This document shows positions 8,640-15,306 of a stretch of 35,696 bases of DNA, in pieces (within the stretch, counting starts at the first letter, position 1; the number at the start of each line of letters is the position of its first letter). The notes beneath the pieces were generated by a model. The model was not told the DNA's origin, made no database searches, and worked only from the letters and a program-made list of their open reading frames with translations. Origin of the DNA: Actinophytocola sp. (GTDB taxonomy: Bacteria; Actinomycetota; Actinomycetes; Mycobacteriales; Pseudonocardiaceae). The position numbers were made by a program, and so were the translations under genes. Location: assembly GCA_009377385.1 (NCBI GenBank), contig WHUD01000029.1, positions 1-35,696 on the forward strand. Direction: 5' to 3'.

Positions 8640-8645
8640 TAGACT
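8640..8645 (+). promoter_or_regulatory. -10 element TAGACT of an apparently leaderless iclR gene
   Basis: TAGACT ends eight bases before GTG 8654 and no ribosome site precedes that GTG. This spacing places the transcript start at or next to the start codon, the pattern of leaderless genes common in actinobacteria. No good -35 was seen at 17 bases. Confidence 0.45.
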
Positions 8646-8653
8646 CAAAGGTC

Positions 8654-9451
8654 GTGAACTCCCCTAATGATGACCGCAAGCCCGGCGGTGTGCAGTCCGT
8701 CGACAGGGCGATCACCATCTTGGAGTTTCTCGCACGCAACGAGTGGTCGGGCGTCACCGAGGTGGGAAACGAGCTCGGGGTGCACAAGTCGACCGCGTTT
8801 CGGCTGCTCAACACGCTGGAGGCGCGTGGCATCGTCGAGCAGCACACCGACAGTGGGAAGTACCGGCTCGGCGCTGGCCTCGCGCACCTGGCGCGTGGCA
8901 TCAGCGTCGATCCCGACCTGACCCAGAACGCGCGGTTCGGCTGCGAGTGGCTGGCGCGGCAGACCGAGGAGACCGTCACGCTCACCGTCCTCGAGGAGTC
9001 GGTGTGCGTGACGATCGACCAGATCGTGTCGAGTTCCACGGTGGTGAGCCGAAGCTGGCTTGGCAGACAGACGCCGCTGCACGGCACGTCGCCCGGCAAG
9101 GTGTTCCTCGCGTTCCTGCCGGAAGAACAGCGCGCCGAGCTGCTGTCCGGCGAGCTGGAGAGGTTCACCGAGAACACCATCGTCGACACAGGCGCGCTGC
9201 GTGCGGAACTGGACAGGGTGGTCGAGAACGGCTTCGCCACCACCGTCGAGGAGTTCGAGGAGGGCCTCAATGGCGCGGCGGCCCCCGTCCGCGACGCGGA
9301 AGGCACGGTCGTGGCTGCCATCGGCGTGTCAGGCCCCTCGTACCGCCTCGACGAGGACGAGCTGCGCAAGCTCACCCCGGTGATTCGCGAGGCGGCAGAC
9401 CTGGCGTCGTCCCGGATGGGCTACTTCCATCCGGTCAGCACAGACGACTAA
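8654..9451 (+). CDS. IclR-family transcriptional regulator of the one-carbon operon
   Basis: 265 residues from GTG 8654. The winged helix-turn-helix reads SVDRAITILEFLARNEWSGV followed by VGNELGVHKSTAFRLLNTLE, and the IclR effector-binding domain follows (residues about 90-255, with GTSPGKVFLAFLPEEQ and PVRDAEGTVVAAIGVSGPS). An upstream frame begins at 8609 but GTG 8654 fits family N-termini and a -10 box lies eight bases before it. It probably controls the operon at 606-8602 and perhaps itself, through sites such as the inverted repeat at 484-518. The effector would be the methylated substrate or a product; this is inference. Confidence 0.85.
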   Translation: MNSPNDDRKPGGVQSVDRAITILEFLARNEWSGVTEVGNELGVHKSTAFRLLNTLEARGIVEQHTDSGKYRLGAGLAHLARGISVDPDLTQNARFGCEWLARQTEETVTLTVLEESVCVTIDQIVSSSTVVSRSWLGRQTPLHGTSPGKVFLAFLPEEQRAELLSGELERFTENTIVDTGALRAELDRVVENGFATTVEEFEEGLNGAAAPVRDAEGTVVAAIGVSGPSYRLDEDELRKLTPVIREAADLASSRMGYFHPVSTDD

Positions 9452-9489
9452 CTCAGCCAGCGCAGCTGACTCTGTCCAGTGCGGCTAGC

Positions 9490-10050
9490 TCAGCCAGCGC
9501 CAGCCCTGCGGCGTTCGGCTTGACCCACCGGCACCATGGCCGGTAGCAGGTCGCGCCGCATGCAGACTCTCGGCCACTTGCCGAGGCCGTTGGCCCGCTC
9601 CGCCTCGAGGATGGCGAGCAGGCCTGGCGTCAGCTCGGCGAGGTCGAGTTCGCGGAACCCGCAGCGCAGATAGTACGGCGCGTTCCACGGCACGGCGGCG
9701 AACGTCGTCAGCGTCAGCGCCTCGATGCCACAGCGCGCCGACGCATCGGCGGTGTGGTCGAGCAGCGCCTTGCCGATGCCGCGCCGCGCGAAGTCGGGAT
9801 GCACCGAGACCTGTTCGATGTGGGTGTTGCCGTCGACGACATCGGTGATCAGATACGCCATCAGCCTGCCGAAGGGCCCGACTGCCACCCATGCCTCGCC
9901 GTTGCGGTGGGAATATGCCAGCTCGGTCAGCGTGGGAGGCTCGTCGTCGGCGATCTCCGCCATCCCGATGTCACGGAAACACCGGCCAGCGGCACGCTCG
10001 ATGTCCTGCAGTGCAAGCAGCTCGTCGGCACGAGCCGTTCGGATACGCAC
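9490..10050 (-). CDS. GNAT-family N-acetyltransferase
   Basis: About 186 residues from GTG 10050 with a complete GNAT fold: VRIRTARADELLALQDIERA at the start, EAWVAVGPFGRLMAYLI (beta strands), then the acetyl-CoA pyrophosphate-binding motif VSVHPDFARRGIGKALLDH, and FAAVPWNAPYYLRCGFREL as the C-terminal core. The frame stays open upstream to 10140 with ATGs at 10092 and 10086. GTG 10050 is preferred because GATACT lies six bases upstream (leaderless spacing) and family homology begins there. The acceptor substrate is unknown. It converges with the iclR gene and diverges from the Cys-rich small ORF at 10163. Confidence 0.82.
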   Translation of the reverse strand: MRIRTARADELLALQDIERAAGRCFRDIGMAEIADDEPPTLTELAYSHRNGEAWVAVGPFGRLMAYLITDVVDGNTHIEQVSVHPDFARRGIGKALLDHTADASARCGIEALTLTTFAAVPWNAPYYLRCGFRELDLAELTPGLLAILEAERANGLGKWPRVCMRRDLLPAMVPVGQAERRRAGAG

Positions 10051-10162
10051 TCCTCCAGTATCGGCCCCGTCGGCGTGCCGTGCCATCCCCATACTGTGTT
10101 CGGCTGGTCGCGGGCGTGATCCGGCCTGCGAGTGGACCATTCGCTATGGCATCATCCTGCTC

Positions 10163-10285
10163 ATGAACATCATTTTCGTCTGTGTCTGTAGATGCCAATC
10201 CGACCGTACGCGCACCGACGAGCAATGCGGCGACACGGTAGCCCGTCGGCCCACGTCCGGCCTTCTTGGCATTGCTAACGAGTGA
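10163..10285 (+). CDS. 40-residue Cys-rich small ORF directly upstream of an ATP-grasp gene (leader or precursor peptide candidate)
   Basis: ATG 10163 opens a 40-residue peptide starting MNIIFVCVCRCQSDRTRTDE, with Cys at 7, 9, 11 and 22. Its TGA (10283-10285) is one base before the ATG of the ATP-grasp gene at 10287, an arrangement typical of translational coupling. No ribosome site is visible before ATG 10163; a weak -10-like CATCAT (10150-10155) would make it leaderless. Alternatives are a Cys-responsive regulatory leader peptide, a peptide substrate of the ligase, or chance. Its existence as a translated gene is not proven. Confidence 0.4.
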   Translation: MNIIFVCVCRCQSDRTRTDEQCGDTVARRPTSGLLGIANE

Positions 10286-10286
10286 C

Positions 10287-11600
10287 ATGGCAACGCTCCT
10301 CATGGTGGAAAGCTGGCTGCGCTCGACCGGGCACAGCTTGCCGCCGCTGATCAGGCGGCTTGGCCACGACTACGTCCTGCTGACCAAAGATCCGGCGCTG
10401 TACCCGGACTCGTCGTCCGGTACGCGGCATCCGGTGCGCGGCAACGCCAGCGAGATCGTGCGCGCCGACACCAACGACCCGGACGCCGTCAGCGCCGCCT
10501 CGCGCGCGGTGGCGTCGCGGCGCCGGATCGACGGCGTGCTCACGACGTGCGACTACTACCTGCCCACGGTGGCGACGATCGCGCACGAGCTGGGCCTGCC
10601 CGGCGCGCCGCCGGACGTGCTGCACACCGCGACCCGCAAACACCGGGTGCGACAGGCGCTGGACGCCGCGGGACTGCCGAACGTCGGATTCGCGGTGGCG
10701 GACTCCTACGACGCGGCGCGGGATGCGGCGGCGAGCCTCGGGTATCCGCTCGTGGCGAAGCCTGTCGACCTTAATTCGGGCACATCGGTGCAGCGGGTCG
10801 ACGACGATGCCGCGCTCAAGGACGCCTTTCACGAGATCACGGCCGAGGCGCACAACACGCGCGGCCAGGCGCGCGAGCGTGTGGTGCTGTTGGAGCGGTT
10901 GGTCGAGGGGGCCGAGGTCAGCGTCGAGGCCATCGCAAGGGACGGTGAGACCACGATCGTGGGTATCACCGACAAGAGTCTCGCCGGGCCGCCCGCGTTC
11001 GTGGAGTCCGGGCACATGTTTCCGGCCGACCTGCCGGCGGCCGACGTCGCCGACGCGGAGGCCTACGTGCGGGACGTGCTCGCCGCGCTCGACTACCGCC
11101 ACGGCCTCAGCCACACCGAACTACGGCTGACCAGCGACGGCCCGCGCCTGATCGAGATCAATCCCCGGCAGGCGGGCGGGTACATCTTCGACCTGCTGCG
11201 CCTGGTGACCGGGGTGCACCCGCTTGAGCAGCTGGTACGACTCAGCCTCGGGCAGCCGCCCAGGGAGCACGAAGCCACGGACGTCGGCAGCGCCGCCGTG
11301 TTCTTCGTGATCTCGCCCCGGCCGGGCACCGTCGTCGGGGTCGCTGGCACGGGTGCGCTCGACGTCGATCCGGACGTCGTGCGCTGGCAGCTCTCGGTGC
11401 CCGCGCGGGCTGGCCTACCACGCAGCAACGACGCCTACCTCGGCCACGTCGTCGTGTCGTCAGCGTCGCGTGCGGACGCGCGGGCGAAGGCGGAGGCGAC
11501 GGTCGGGTCGCTGCGGCTGCGGTTCGCGGACGGCACGCACGCCCGGCCGCTCGGCGTCCCGTCCGTGGAGGCGCTGGTGGGTGCGCCTGTCCACAGCTAG
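10287..11600 (+). CDS. ATP-grasp ligase, L-amino-acid-ligase-like
   Basis: 437 residues. The ATP-grasp core is visible as YPLVAKPVDLNSGTSVQRVD, then VLLERLVEGAEVSVEAIARD, HTELRLTSDGPRLIEINPRQ (Mg-binding Glu/Asn) and AGGYIFDLLRLVTG. The C-terminal part, with FFVISPRPGTVVGVAGTGAL, resembles the LAL_C2 domain of dipeptide-forming L-amino-acid ligases. Such enzymes activate a carboxylate as acyl phosphate and join it to an amine. These proteins are often mislabelled biotin carboxylase. ATG 10287 is chosen for its near-overlap with the small ORF; ATG 10302 is possible. Substrates are not known, and no transporter or other biosynthetic gene is adjacent. Confidence 0.8.
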   Translation: MATLLMVESWLRSTGHSLPPLIRRLGHDYVLLTKDPALYPDSSSGTRHPVRGNASEIVRADTNDPDAVSAASRAVASRRRIDGVLTTCDYYLPTVATIAHELGLPGAPPDVLHTATRKHRVRQALDAAGLPNVGFAVADSYDAARDAAASLGYPLVAKPVDLNSGTSVQRVDDDAALKDAFHEITAEAHNTRGQARERVVLLERLVEGAEVSVEAIARDGETTIVGITDKSLAGPPAFVESGHMFPADLPAADVADAEAYVRDVLAALDYRHGLSHTELRLTSDGPRLIEINPRQAGGYIFDLLRLVTGVHPLEQLVRLSLGQPPREHEATDVGSAAVFFVISPRPGTVVGVAGTGALDVDPDVVRWQLSVPARAGLPRSNDAYLGHVVVSSASRADARAKAEATVGSLRLRFADGTHARPLGVPSVEALVGAPVHS

Positions 11601-11666
11601 CGCCACGCCGCGCTGTCCACAGGTAGATACGCGGCGAGTGCGGCCAACGTGTGCTTTTCTGAACCC

Positions 11667-12551
11667 GTGGACTTCGATGCCGTTGCCGATGAGCTCTACG
11701 GCGGCCCGCGCGAGGAGTTCATCCGCAGGCGCAACGCCCGTGCGGCCGAGGCCGACGACCGGTCGGTGGCCGCACGGATCAAGGCGTTGCGCAAACCGAC
11801 GCTGGCGGCGTGGCTGGTCAACCGGCTCGCCCGCGAGCGCCCCGACGACCTGGCCGAGCTGGCGGCGCTCGGCCAGGAGCTACGCACCGCGCACGAGGAG
11901 CTGGCTGGCGGGCGGCTCCGGGAGCTGTCGGTGCGGCGGCGCGAGACCGTCGACGCGCTGACGCTGGCCGCGCGGGAGATCGGGCGGGAAGCGGGGCTCG
12001 GCGTCAGCGACGCCGTCACGGATCAGGTGCACGCCACGCTGCAGGCGGCGCTGGCTGGCGGCGAGGCGGCGGACCTGGTGGCGGCAGGACGGCTCGCGAC
12101 GCCGCTTGACCCGTCAGACGCGCAGCAGTGGCTGACGGCGGGCACGCTCGCACAGCGGACGCCTGAGGAGCCCGAGCCCGGCGAGCAGTCGTCCGGCGGC
12201 GCTCGGCGCACGTCGCGGACGGCGTCCAGCACCCGCGAGGACACCACCCGCACCGCCGTCCGCGCCGACGAACTCCAGCGCAGGCGGGTAGCGCGCAAAC
12301 GAGCCGAACGGGATGCCGAGACAGCGAAGGCGCGGCGGGACGAGGCCGCCGCGACGCTGGCGGACGCACAACGACGCGCAGGGGAAGCCACCGAGGAGGT
12401 CGCCGAGCTGCGCGCGAAGCTCGTCAAGGCGCAGCGGTACGAGAAGCTGGCGCGCAACGCGGTACGGGCGGCGCAGCTGGAACTCGGTACCGCGGAACGG
12501 GAGTCCGACCGCACCGAGCGCGCGCTACGCCGTCACGAGCACCCGCACTAG
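11667..12551 (+). CDS. Conserved actinobacterial coiled-coil protein of unknown function
   Basis: 294 residues from GTG 11667 (an in-frame GTG at 11649 adds six residues). The N-terminus VDFDAVADELYGGPREEFIR and following RIKALRKPTLAAWLVNRLAR are features I associate with a conserved actinobacterial family without assigned function. The middle (residues about 165-215) is low-complexity and charged. The C-terminal third (about 215-285) is a long Ala/Arg/Glu helix with heptad character, likely coiled coil. No signal peptide or membrane segment, so probably cytoplasmic. It ends just before the strong hairpin at 12560-12607. No catalytic motif is seen. Confidence 0.75.
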   Translation: MDFDAVADELYGGPREEFIRRRNARAAEADDRSVAARIKALRKPTLAAWLVNRLARERPDDLAELAALGQELRTAHEELAGGRLRELSVRRRETVDALTLAAREIGREAGLGVSDAVTDQVHATLQAALAGGEAADLVAAGRLATPLDPSDAQQWLTAGTLAQRTPEEPEPGEQSSGGARRTSRTASSTREDTTRTAVRADELQRRRVARKRAERDAETAKARRDEAAATLADAQRRAGEATEEVAELRAKLVKAQRYEKLARNAVRAAQLELGTAERESDRTERALRRHEHPH

Positions 12552-12559
12552 AAGGTTGG

Positions 12560-12607
12560 AGATGTCGACATGTGGCCCGGTCCCCATAAGGCCACATGTC
12601 GACATCT
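12560..12607. terminator. Perfect 18-bp inverted repeat between convergent genes (bidirectional terminator candidate)
   Basis: AGATGTCGACATGTGGCC (12560-12577) pairs perfectly with 12590-12607 around a 12-base loop. It lies between stop codons of convergent genes (plus stop 12551, minus stop 12620), so it can act as a terminator hairpin for both. There is no T-tract, as is common in GC-rich actinobacteria. Each arm also contains the shorter palindrome ATGTCGACAT. Confidence 0.7.
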
Positions 12608-12619
12608 ACGCGGCTGGTA

Positions 12620-13018
12620 TCAGCGCACGGTGCGCCGATACCAGGCGCGAGACTCGCCTTCCGGCACGAAGATGCGCGCGAGCAGCGTGGTCAACCCTGC
12701 GCCGATCACCAGCCACAGCAAGGCGGCGATGCCCTCGTTGAACAGCACTTCCAGCTTCGCGTTGGCCATGGGGAACAGCGTGCCGAGGCCAAGGTTGACC
12801 GACTTCGCCAAGTTGGTGACGAACTGGGCAAAGTCGTTCTGCATGTTGGCCTCGCCGATGACGAGCAGGATGTGCAGCGCGAGCACAACGGCGAACAGGC
12901 CGGTCGCAACGCTGATCACGCCGTTGACGACCCGCACGAAGCCGAGCCGCGCGGGCGGCCGCTCCGTCATCATCACCTCGCCGTGCTGGCCACGGCCTGG
13001 TTCTGGGTTGGTCGTCAT
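12620..13018 (-). CDS. Small membrane protein with two predicted transmembrane helices
   Basis: 132 residues from ATG 13018. Hydrophobic segments are VVNGVISVATGLFAVVLALH (with ILLVIG following) near residues 29-55, and GIAALLWLVIGAGLTTLLAR near 99-118. The charged C-terminal tail RIFVPEGESRAWYRRTVR is probably cytoplasmic. I do not recognise a family. It lies 42 bases downstream of homogentisate dioxygenase on the same strand and could be co-transcribed, but a 12-bp palindrome (13024-13035) sits in the gap and may give it its own control. Confidence 0.65.
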   Translation of the reverse strand: MTTNPEPGRGQHGEVMMTERPPARLGFVRVVNGVISVATGLFAVVLALHILLVIGEANMQNDFAQFVTNLAKSVNLGLGTLFPMANAKLEVLFNEGIAALLWLVIGAGLTTLLARIFVPEGESRAWYRRTVR

Positions 13019-13023
13019 GCACT

Positions 13024-13035
13024 GTGGATATCCAC
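13024..13035. promoter_or_regulatory. 12-bp perfect palindrome GTGGATATCCAC
   Basis: The palindrome lies six bases upstream of the start of the small membrane protein, between it and the homogentisate dioxygenase stop. Its size and place fit an operator, but 12-bp palindromes also occur by chance. Confidence 0.25.
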
Positions 13036-13060
13036 GATGTCCACCGGGCAAACCCCACGG

Positions 13061-14278
13061 CTACGGCCGGGAACGGCCGGACCAGGACCAGGCGTAGCCG
13101 GTGTCCTCGCAGGCGTCAGCCGCCTCGCCCAGGTCGAGCGGGGCGAAGGTGTCCACCATGACCGCCGTCTCGGCGAAGAACTCCGCGCCGATGGACGCCT
13201 CCGCCGCGCCGGGCTGTGGCCCGTGCGTACACCCGGACGGGTGGAGTGACATCGAGCCGATGTCGATGCCGGAGCCCTTCCGCGCCTCGTAGTTCCCGCG
13301 CACGTAGAACATCAGCTCGTCGGAGTCGACGTTGGCGTGGTTGTATGGCACCGGGATCGCCAGCGGGTGGTAGTCCACCTTGCGCGGGCAGAACGAGCAG
13401 ACGACGAAGTTCGGCCCCTCGAACGTCTGGTGCACCGGCGGCGGCTGGTGCACCCGACCGGTGATGGGCTCGAAGTCCTCGATGTTGAACACCCACGGGT
13501 ACAGGCAGCCGTCCCAGCCGACGACGTCGAACGGGTGGTGATCGTAGGTGAACCGGGTCAGCCCGGCGCGATGCCGGACGAGCACCTGGGTGTCGGCATC
13601 GGCGTCAGGGCCGTCAACGACCAGCGGCTCGGTCGGCCCGCGCAGGTCGCGTTCACAGTACGGCGCGTGCTCAAGGAACTGCCCCTTGGCCGAGAGGTAG
13701 CGCTTCGGCGGTCCGATGTGCCCACGCGCCTCGAGGGAGAGCAACCGCAACGGCTCTGGGACATCGTGGTCCTGCCCACCACCCCGACTGGCACCCGGCA
13801 CGACCCGGTACGTCGTTGACGTCGGCAGCACGACGTAGTCGCCGTCGGAGACGTCGAGGGCGCCATAGATCGTCTCGACGGTGCCTGCGCCACCCTGGAT
13901 GTAGAGCAGCTCGTCGCCCTCGGCGTTGCGGTACAGCGGACTCGGTTCGCTCGCGACGGCGAAGCCGATGGTGACGTCGTTGTTGCCGAACAGCCTGCGC
14001 CGCGCGGTGAGGGCGTCGGCGTCCGGCTTGAAGGTCAGGTCCTGCGTGCGGTAGGCGCGGGGCTTGAGCGGGTGGTTGGCTGCGATCGGGCCGCGGTCGT
14101 CGTCAACGGGGTCCGAGCCGACGATCGATGTAGGCAGGTAGCGGTGGTAGAGCAGGGCCGAGTCGGAGGAGAACCCCTCGACCCCCATCAGCTCCTCGGC
14201 GTAGAGGCCGCCGGTCGGCGACCGGAACTGGGTGTGCCTTTTGGGCGGTATCTCGCCGACTTTCCGGTAGTACGGCAT
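13061..14278 (-). CDS. hmgA: Homogentisate 1,2-dioxygenase
   Basis: 405 residues. It begins MPYYRKVGEIPPKRHTQFRS and has YDHHPFDVVGWDGCLYPWVF, the cupin segment PYNHANVDSDELMFYVRGNY and LHPSGCTHGPQPG. His314, an acidic residue around 320-321 and His352 are the likely Fe(II) ligands by family comparison. The enzyme opens the ring of homogentisate to maleylacetoacetate in tyrosine/phenylalanine breakdown. TGGAG lies upstream of ATG 14278. No fumarylacetoacetase or HPPD gene is in the window. A divergent gene pair ending in an IclR regulator, with an operator-like site between (14371-14383), suggests that regulator controls hmgA. Confidence 0.92.
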   Translation of the reverse strand: MPYYRKVGEIPPKRHTQFRSPTGGLYAEELMGVEGFSSDSALLYHRYLPTSIVGSDPVDDDRGPIAANHPLKPRAYRTQDLTFKPDADALTARRRLFGNNDVTIGFAVASEPSPLYRNAEGDELLYIQGGAGTVETIYGALDVSDGDYVVLPTSTTYRVVPGASRGGGQDHDVPEPLRLLSLEARGHIGPPKRYLSAKGQFLEHAPYCERDLRGPTEPLVVDGPDADADTQVLVRHRAGLTRFTYDHHPFDVVGWDGCLYPWVFNIEDFEPITGRVHQPPPVHQTFEGPNFVVCSFCPRKVDYHPLAIPVPYNHANVDSDELMFYVRGNYEARKGSGIDIGSMSLHPSGCTHGPQPGAAEASIGAEFFAETAVMVDTFAPLDLGEAADACEDTGYAWSWSGRSRP

Positions 14279-14305
14279 AACGATCTCCAGGAGTACACGC
14301 GTCTA

Positions 14306-14360
14306 TGCGGTGAATGACGCTTTCGCTGCGCTCAGTGCAGTGAAGGCGACATTCACCGCA
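14306..14360. repeat. 55-base near-perfect palindromic element (dispersed-repeat type)
   Basis: TGCGGTGAATG (14306-14316) pairs with CATTCACCGCA (14350-14360). After one A/A mismatch, CGCTTTC (14318-14324) pairs with GAAGGCG (14342-14348) with one G-T pair, and CTGC/GCAG close the inner loop. Almost the whole element folds into one hairpin. From memory, similar GTGAATG...CATTCAC elements occur between genes in Amycolatopsis and relatives; this was not checked. It lies in the hmgA 5' region, between its start codon and the putative operator. Confidence 0.6.
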
Positions 14361-14370
14361 ACACAATCTG

Positions 14371-14383
14371 TCCGATAATCGGA
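14371..14383. promoter_or_regulatory. TCCGATAATCGGA operator, PcaU/PobR-like IclR site
   Basis: The 13-bp palindrome TCCGATAATCGGA lies between hmgA and the divergent gene at 14415. It shares the CGATAATCG core with the known sites of IclR-family PcaU, PcaR and PobR (GTTCGATAATCGCAC). An IclR-family gene is second in the divergent unit (15307). It lies upstream of TATAGT (14398-14403), so it can act on both promoters. Binding by that IclR is inference. Confidence 0.6.
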
Positions 14384-14397
14384 ACACTTCGTTCGAC

Positions 14398-14408
14398 TAT
14401 AGTACGCT
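14398..14408 (+). promoter_or_regulatory. -10 elements TATAGT / TACGCT for the gene at 14415
   Basis: TATAGT (14398-14403) and the overlapping TACGCT (14403-14408) lie 11 and 6 bases before GTG 14415. No ribosome site precedes the GTG, so transcription probably starts at or very near the start codon. Confidence 0.4.
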
Positions 14409-14414
14409 ACTAGC

Positions 14415-15290
14415 GTGTCAGTCGTGTCAAGCGCAGTGGAATTCACGCCACCCGGCCCCAGCGGCATCCCACCCCTGTTCACCAGGCTCGTCGATGACTC
14501 CGCGCTCTTCCCGCCAGGCACGGCGTCGATGTCAGAAGCGCTGCACAACTACCTCGACACCCGCGCGGGCAACCACTCCGGCGTGCTCGGCCTTTTCCTG
14601 TGCCCCGCGTCCCGACTGCCAGAGCTGATCACCGAGATCATCAAGATCAAGCCGGCCACCCCGCTGCCGCTCTCGCTGATCATCGACACCGGCCTCGGCG
14701 GCGTGCCGAAAGCGATCTCGATCGTCGAGTCCCGCACCGAGCTGCTCACGTTGCGCATGGTCGAAATGCCCGCTCCGTCCGATGTGGACGAAGTCTGGCT
14801 TGAGCGGGTCTCCGAGTTCGTGCCGGAGGACGTCGTCCGCGTCGTCGAGCCAAGGCGCGGCAAGGGCTGGCTCGACGGCGTCCGCAAGGTCATCGAGCAC
14901 GGGAGCTGGCCCAAGATCCGCTGCGGCGGGCTGTCCGAGGAGAACTTCCCCAGCGTCGACGAGGTCGCGGACTTCTTTTCTGTCGTCGCTGGCGTCACCG
15001 GCGCGTCGTTCAAGGCGACCAACAGCCTGCACCGCGCCGTCAGGCACGTCGACTCCGAGAGCGGCTTCACCCACCACGGGTTCCTGAACCTGCTGGTCGC
15101 GTCGGGCCGCTGCCTAGCTGGCAAGGACATCCGAGGGGCGCTGGAGTCCACAGACGGCCCCGCGCTCGCGGCCGAGGCCAGCGAGCTGAGCGACTCGGCC
15201 GCCAAGGCGGTGCGGGAGCTGTTCGCCTGCTACGGCTCGGCGACCTTCTCAGAGGCCATCGCCGACCTTGAGGAGCTTGGCCTGCTGTGA
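14415..15290 (+). CDS. Conserved hypothetical protein divergent from hmgA
   Basis: 291 residues from GTG 14415 (GTG 14424 also possible). Recognisable blocks are GIPPLFTRLVDDSALFPPGT near the start, LGLFLCPASRLPELI, PLSLIIDTGLG, the segment PKIRCGGLSEENFPSVDEVA and FKATNSLHRAVRH, ending with SATFSEAIADLEELGLL. The alternation of strands and helices suggests a soluble alpha/beta enzyme. I recall similar unannotated proteins in actinobacteria but no function. It is divergent from homogentisate dioxygenase and 16 bases upstream of an IclR gene, so a role linked to aromatic or tyrosine catabolism is plausible but inferred. Confidence 0.75.
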   Translation: MSVVSSAVEFTPPGPSGIPPLFTRLVDDSALFPPGTASMSEALHNYLDTRAGNHSGVLGLFLCPASRLPELITEIIKIKPATPLPLSLIIDTGLGGVPKAISIVESRTELLTLRMVEMPAPSDVDEVWLERVSEFVPEDVVRVVEPRRGKGWLDGVRKVIEHGSWPKIRCGGLSEENFPSVDEVADFFSVVAGVTGASFKATNSLHRAVRHVDSESGFTHHGFLNLLVASGRCLAGKDIRGALESTDGPALAAEASELSDSAAKAVRELFACYGSATFSEAIADLEELGLL

Positions 15291-15306
15291 CCGAGAGGCG
15301 CCAGCC

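Noticed and set aside
10287-11600. Calling the ATP-grasp protein a biotin carboxylase
   Set aside because: It lacks biotin-carboxylase motifs outside the ATP-grasp fold and has an amino-acid-ligase-like C-terminal domain.
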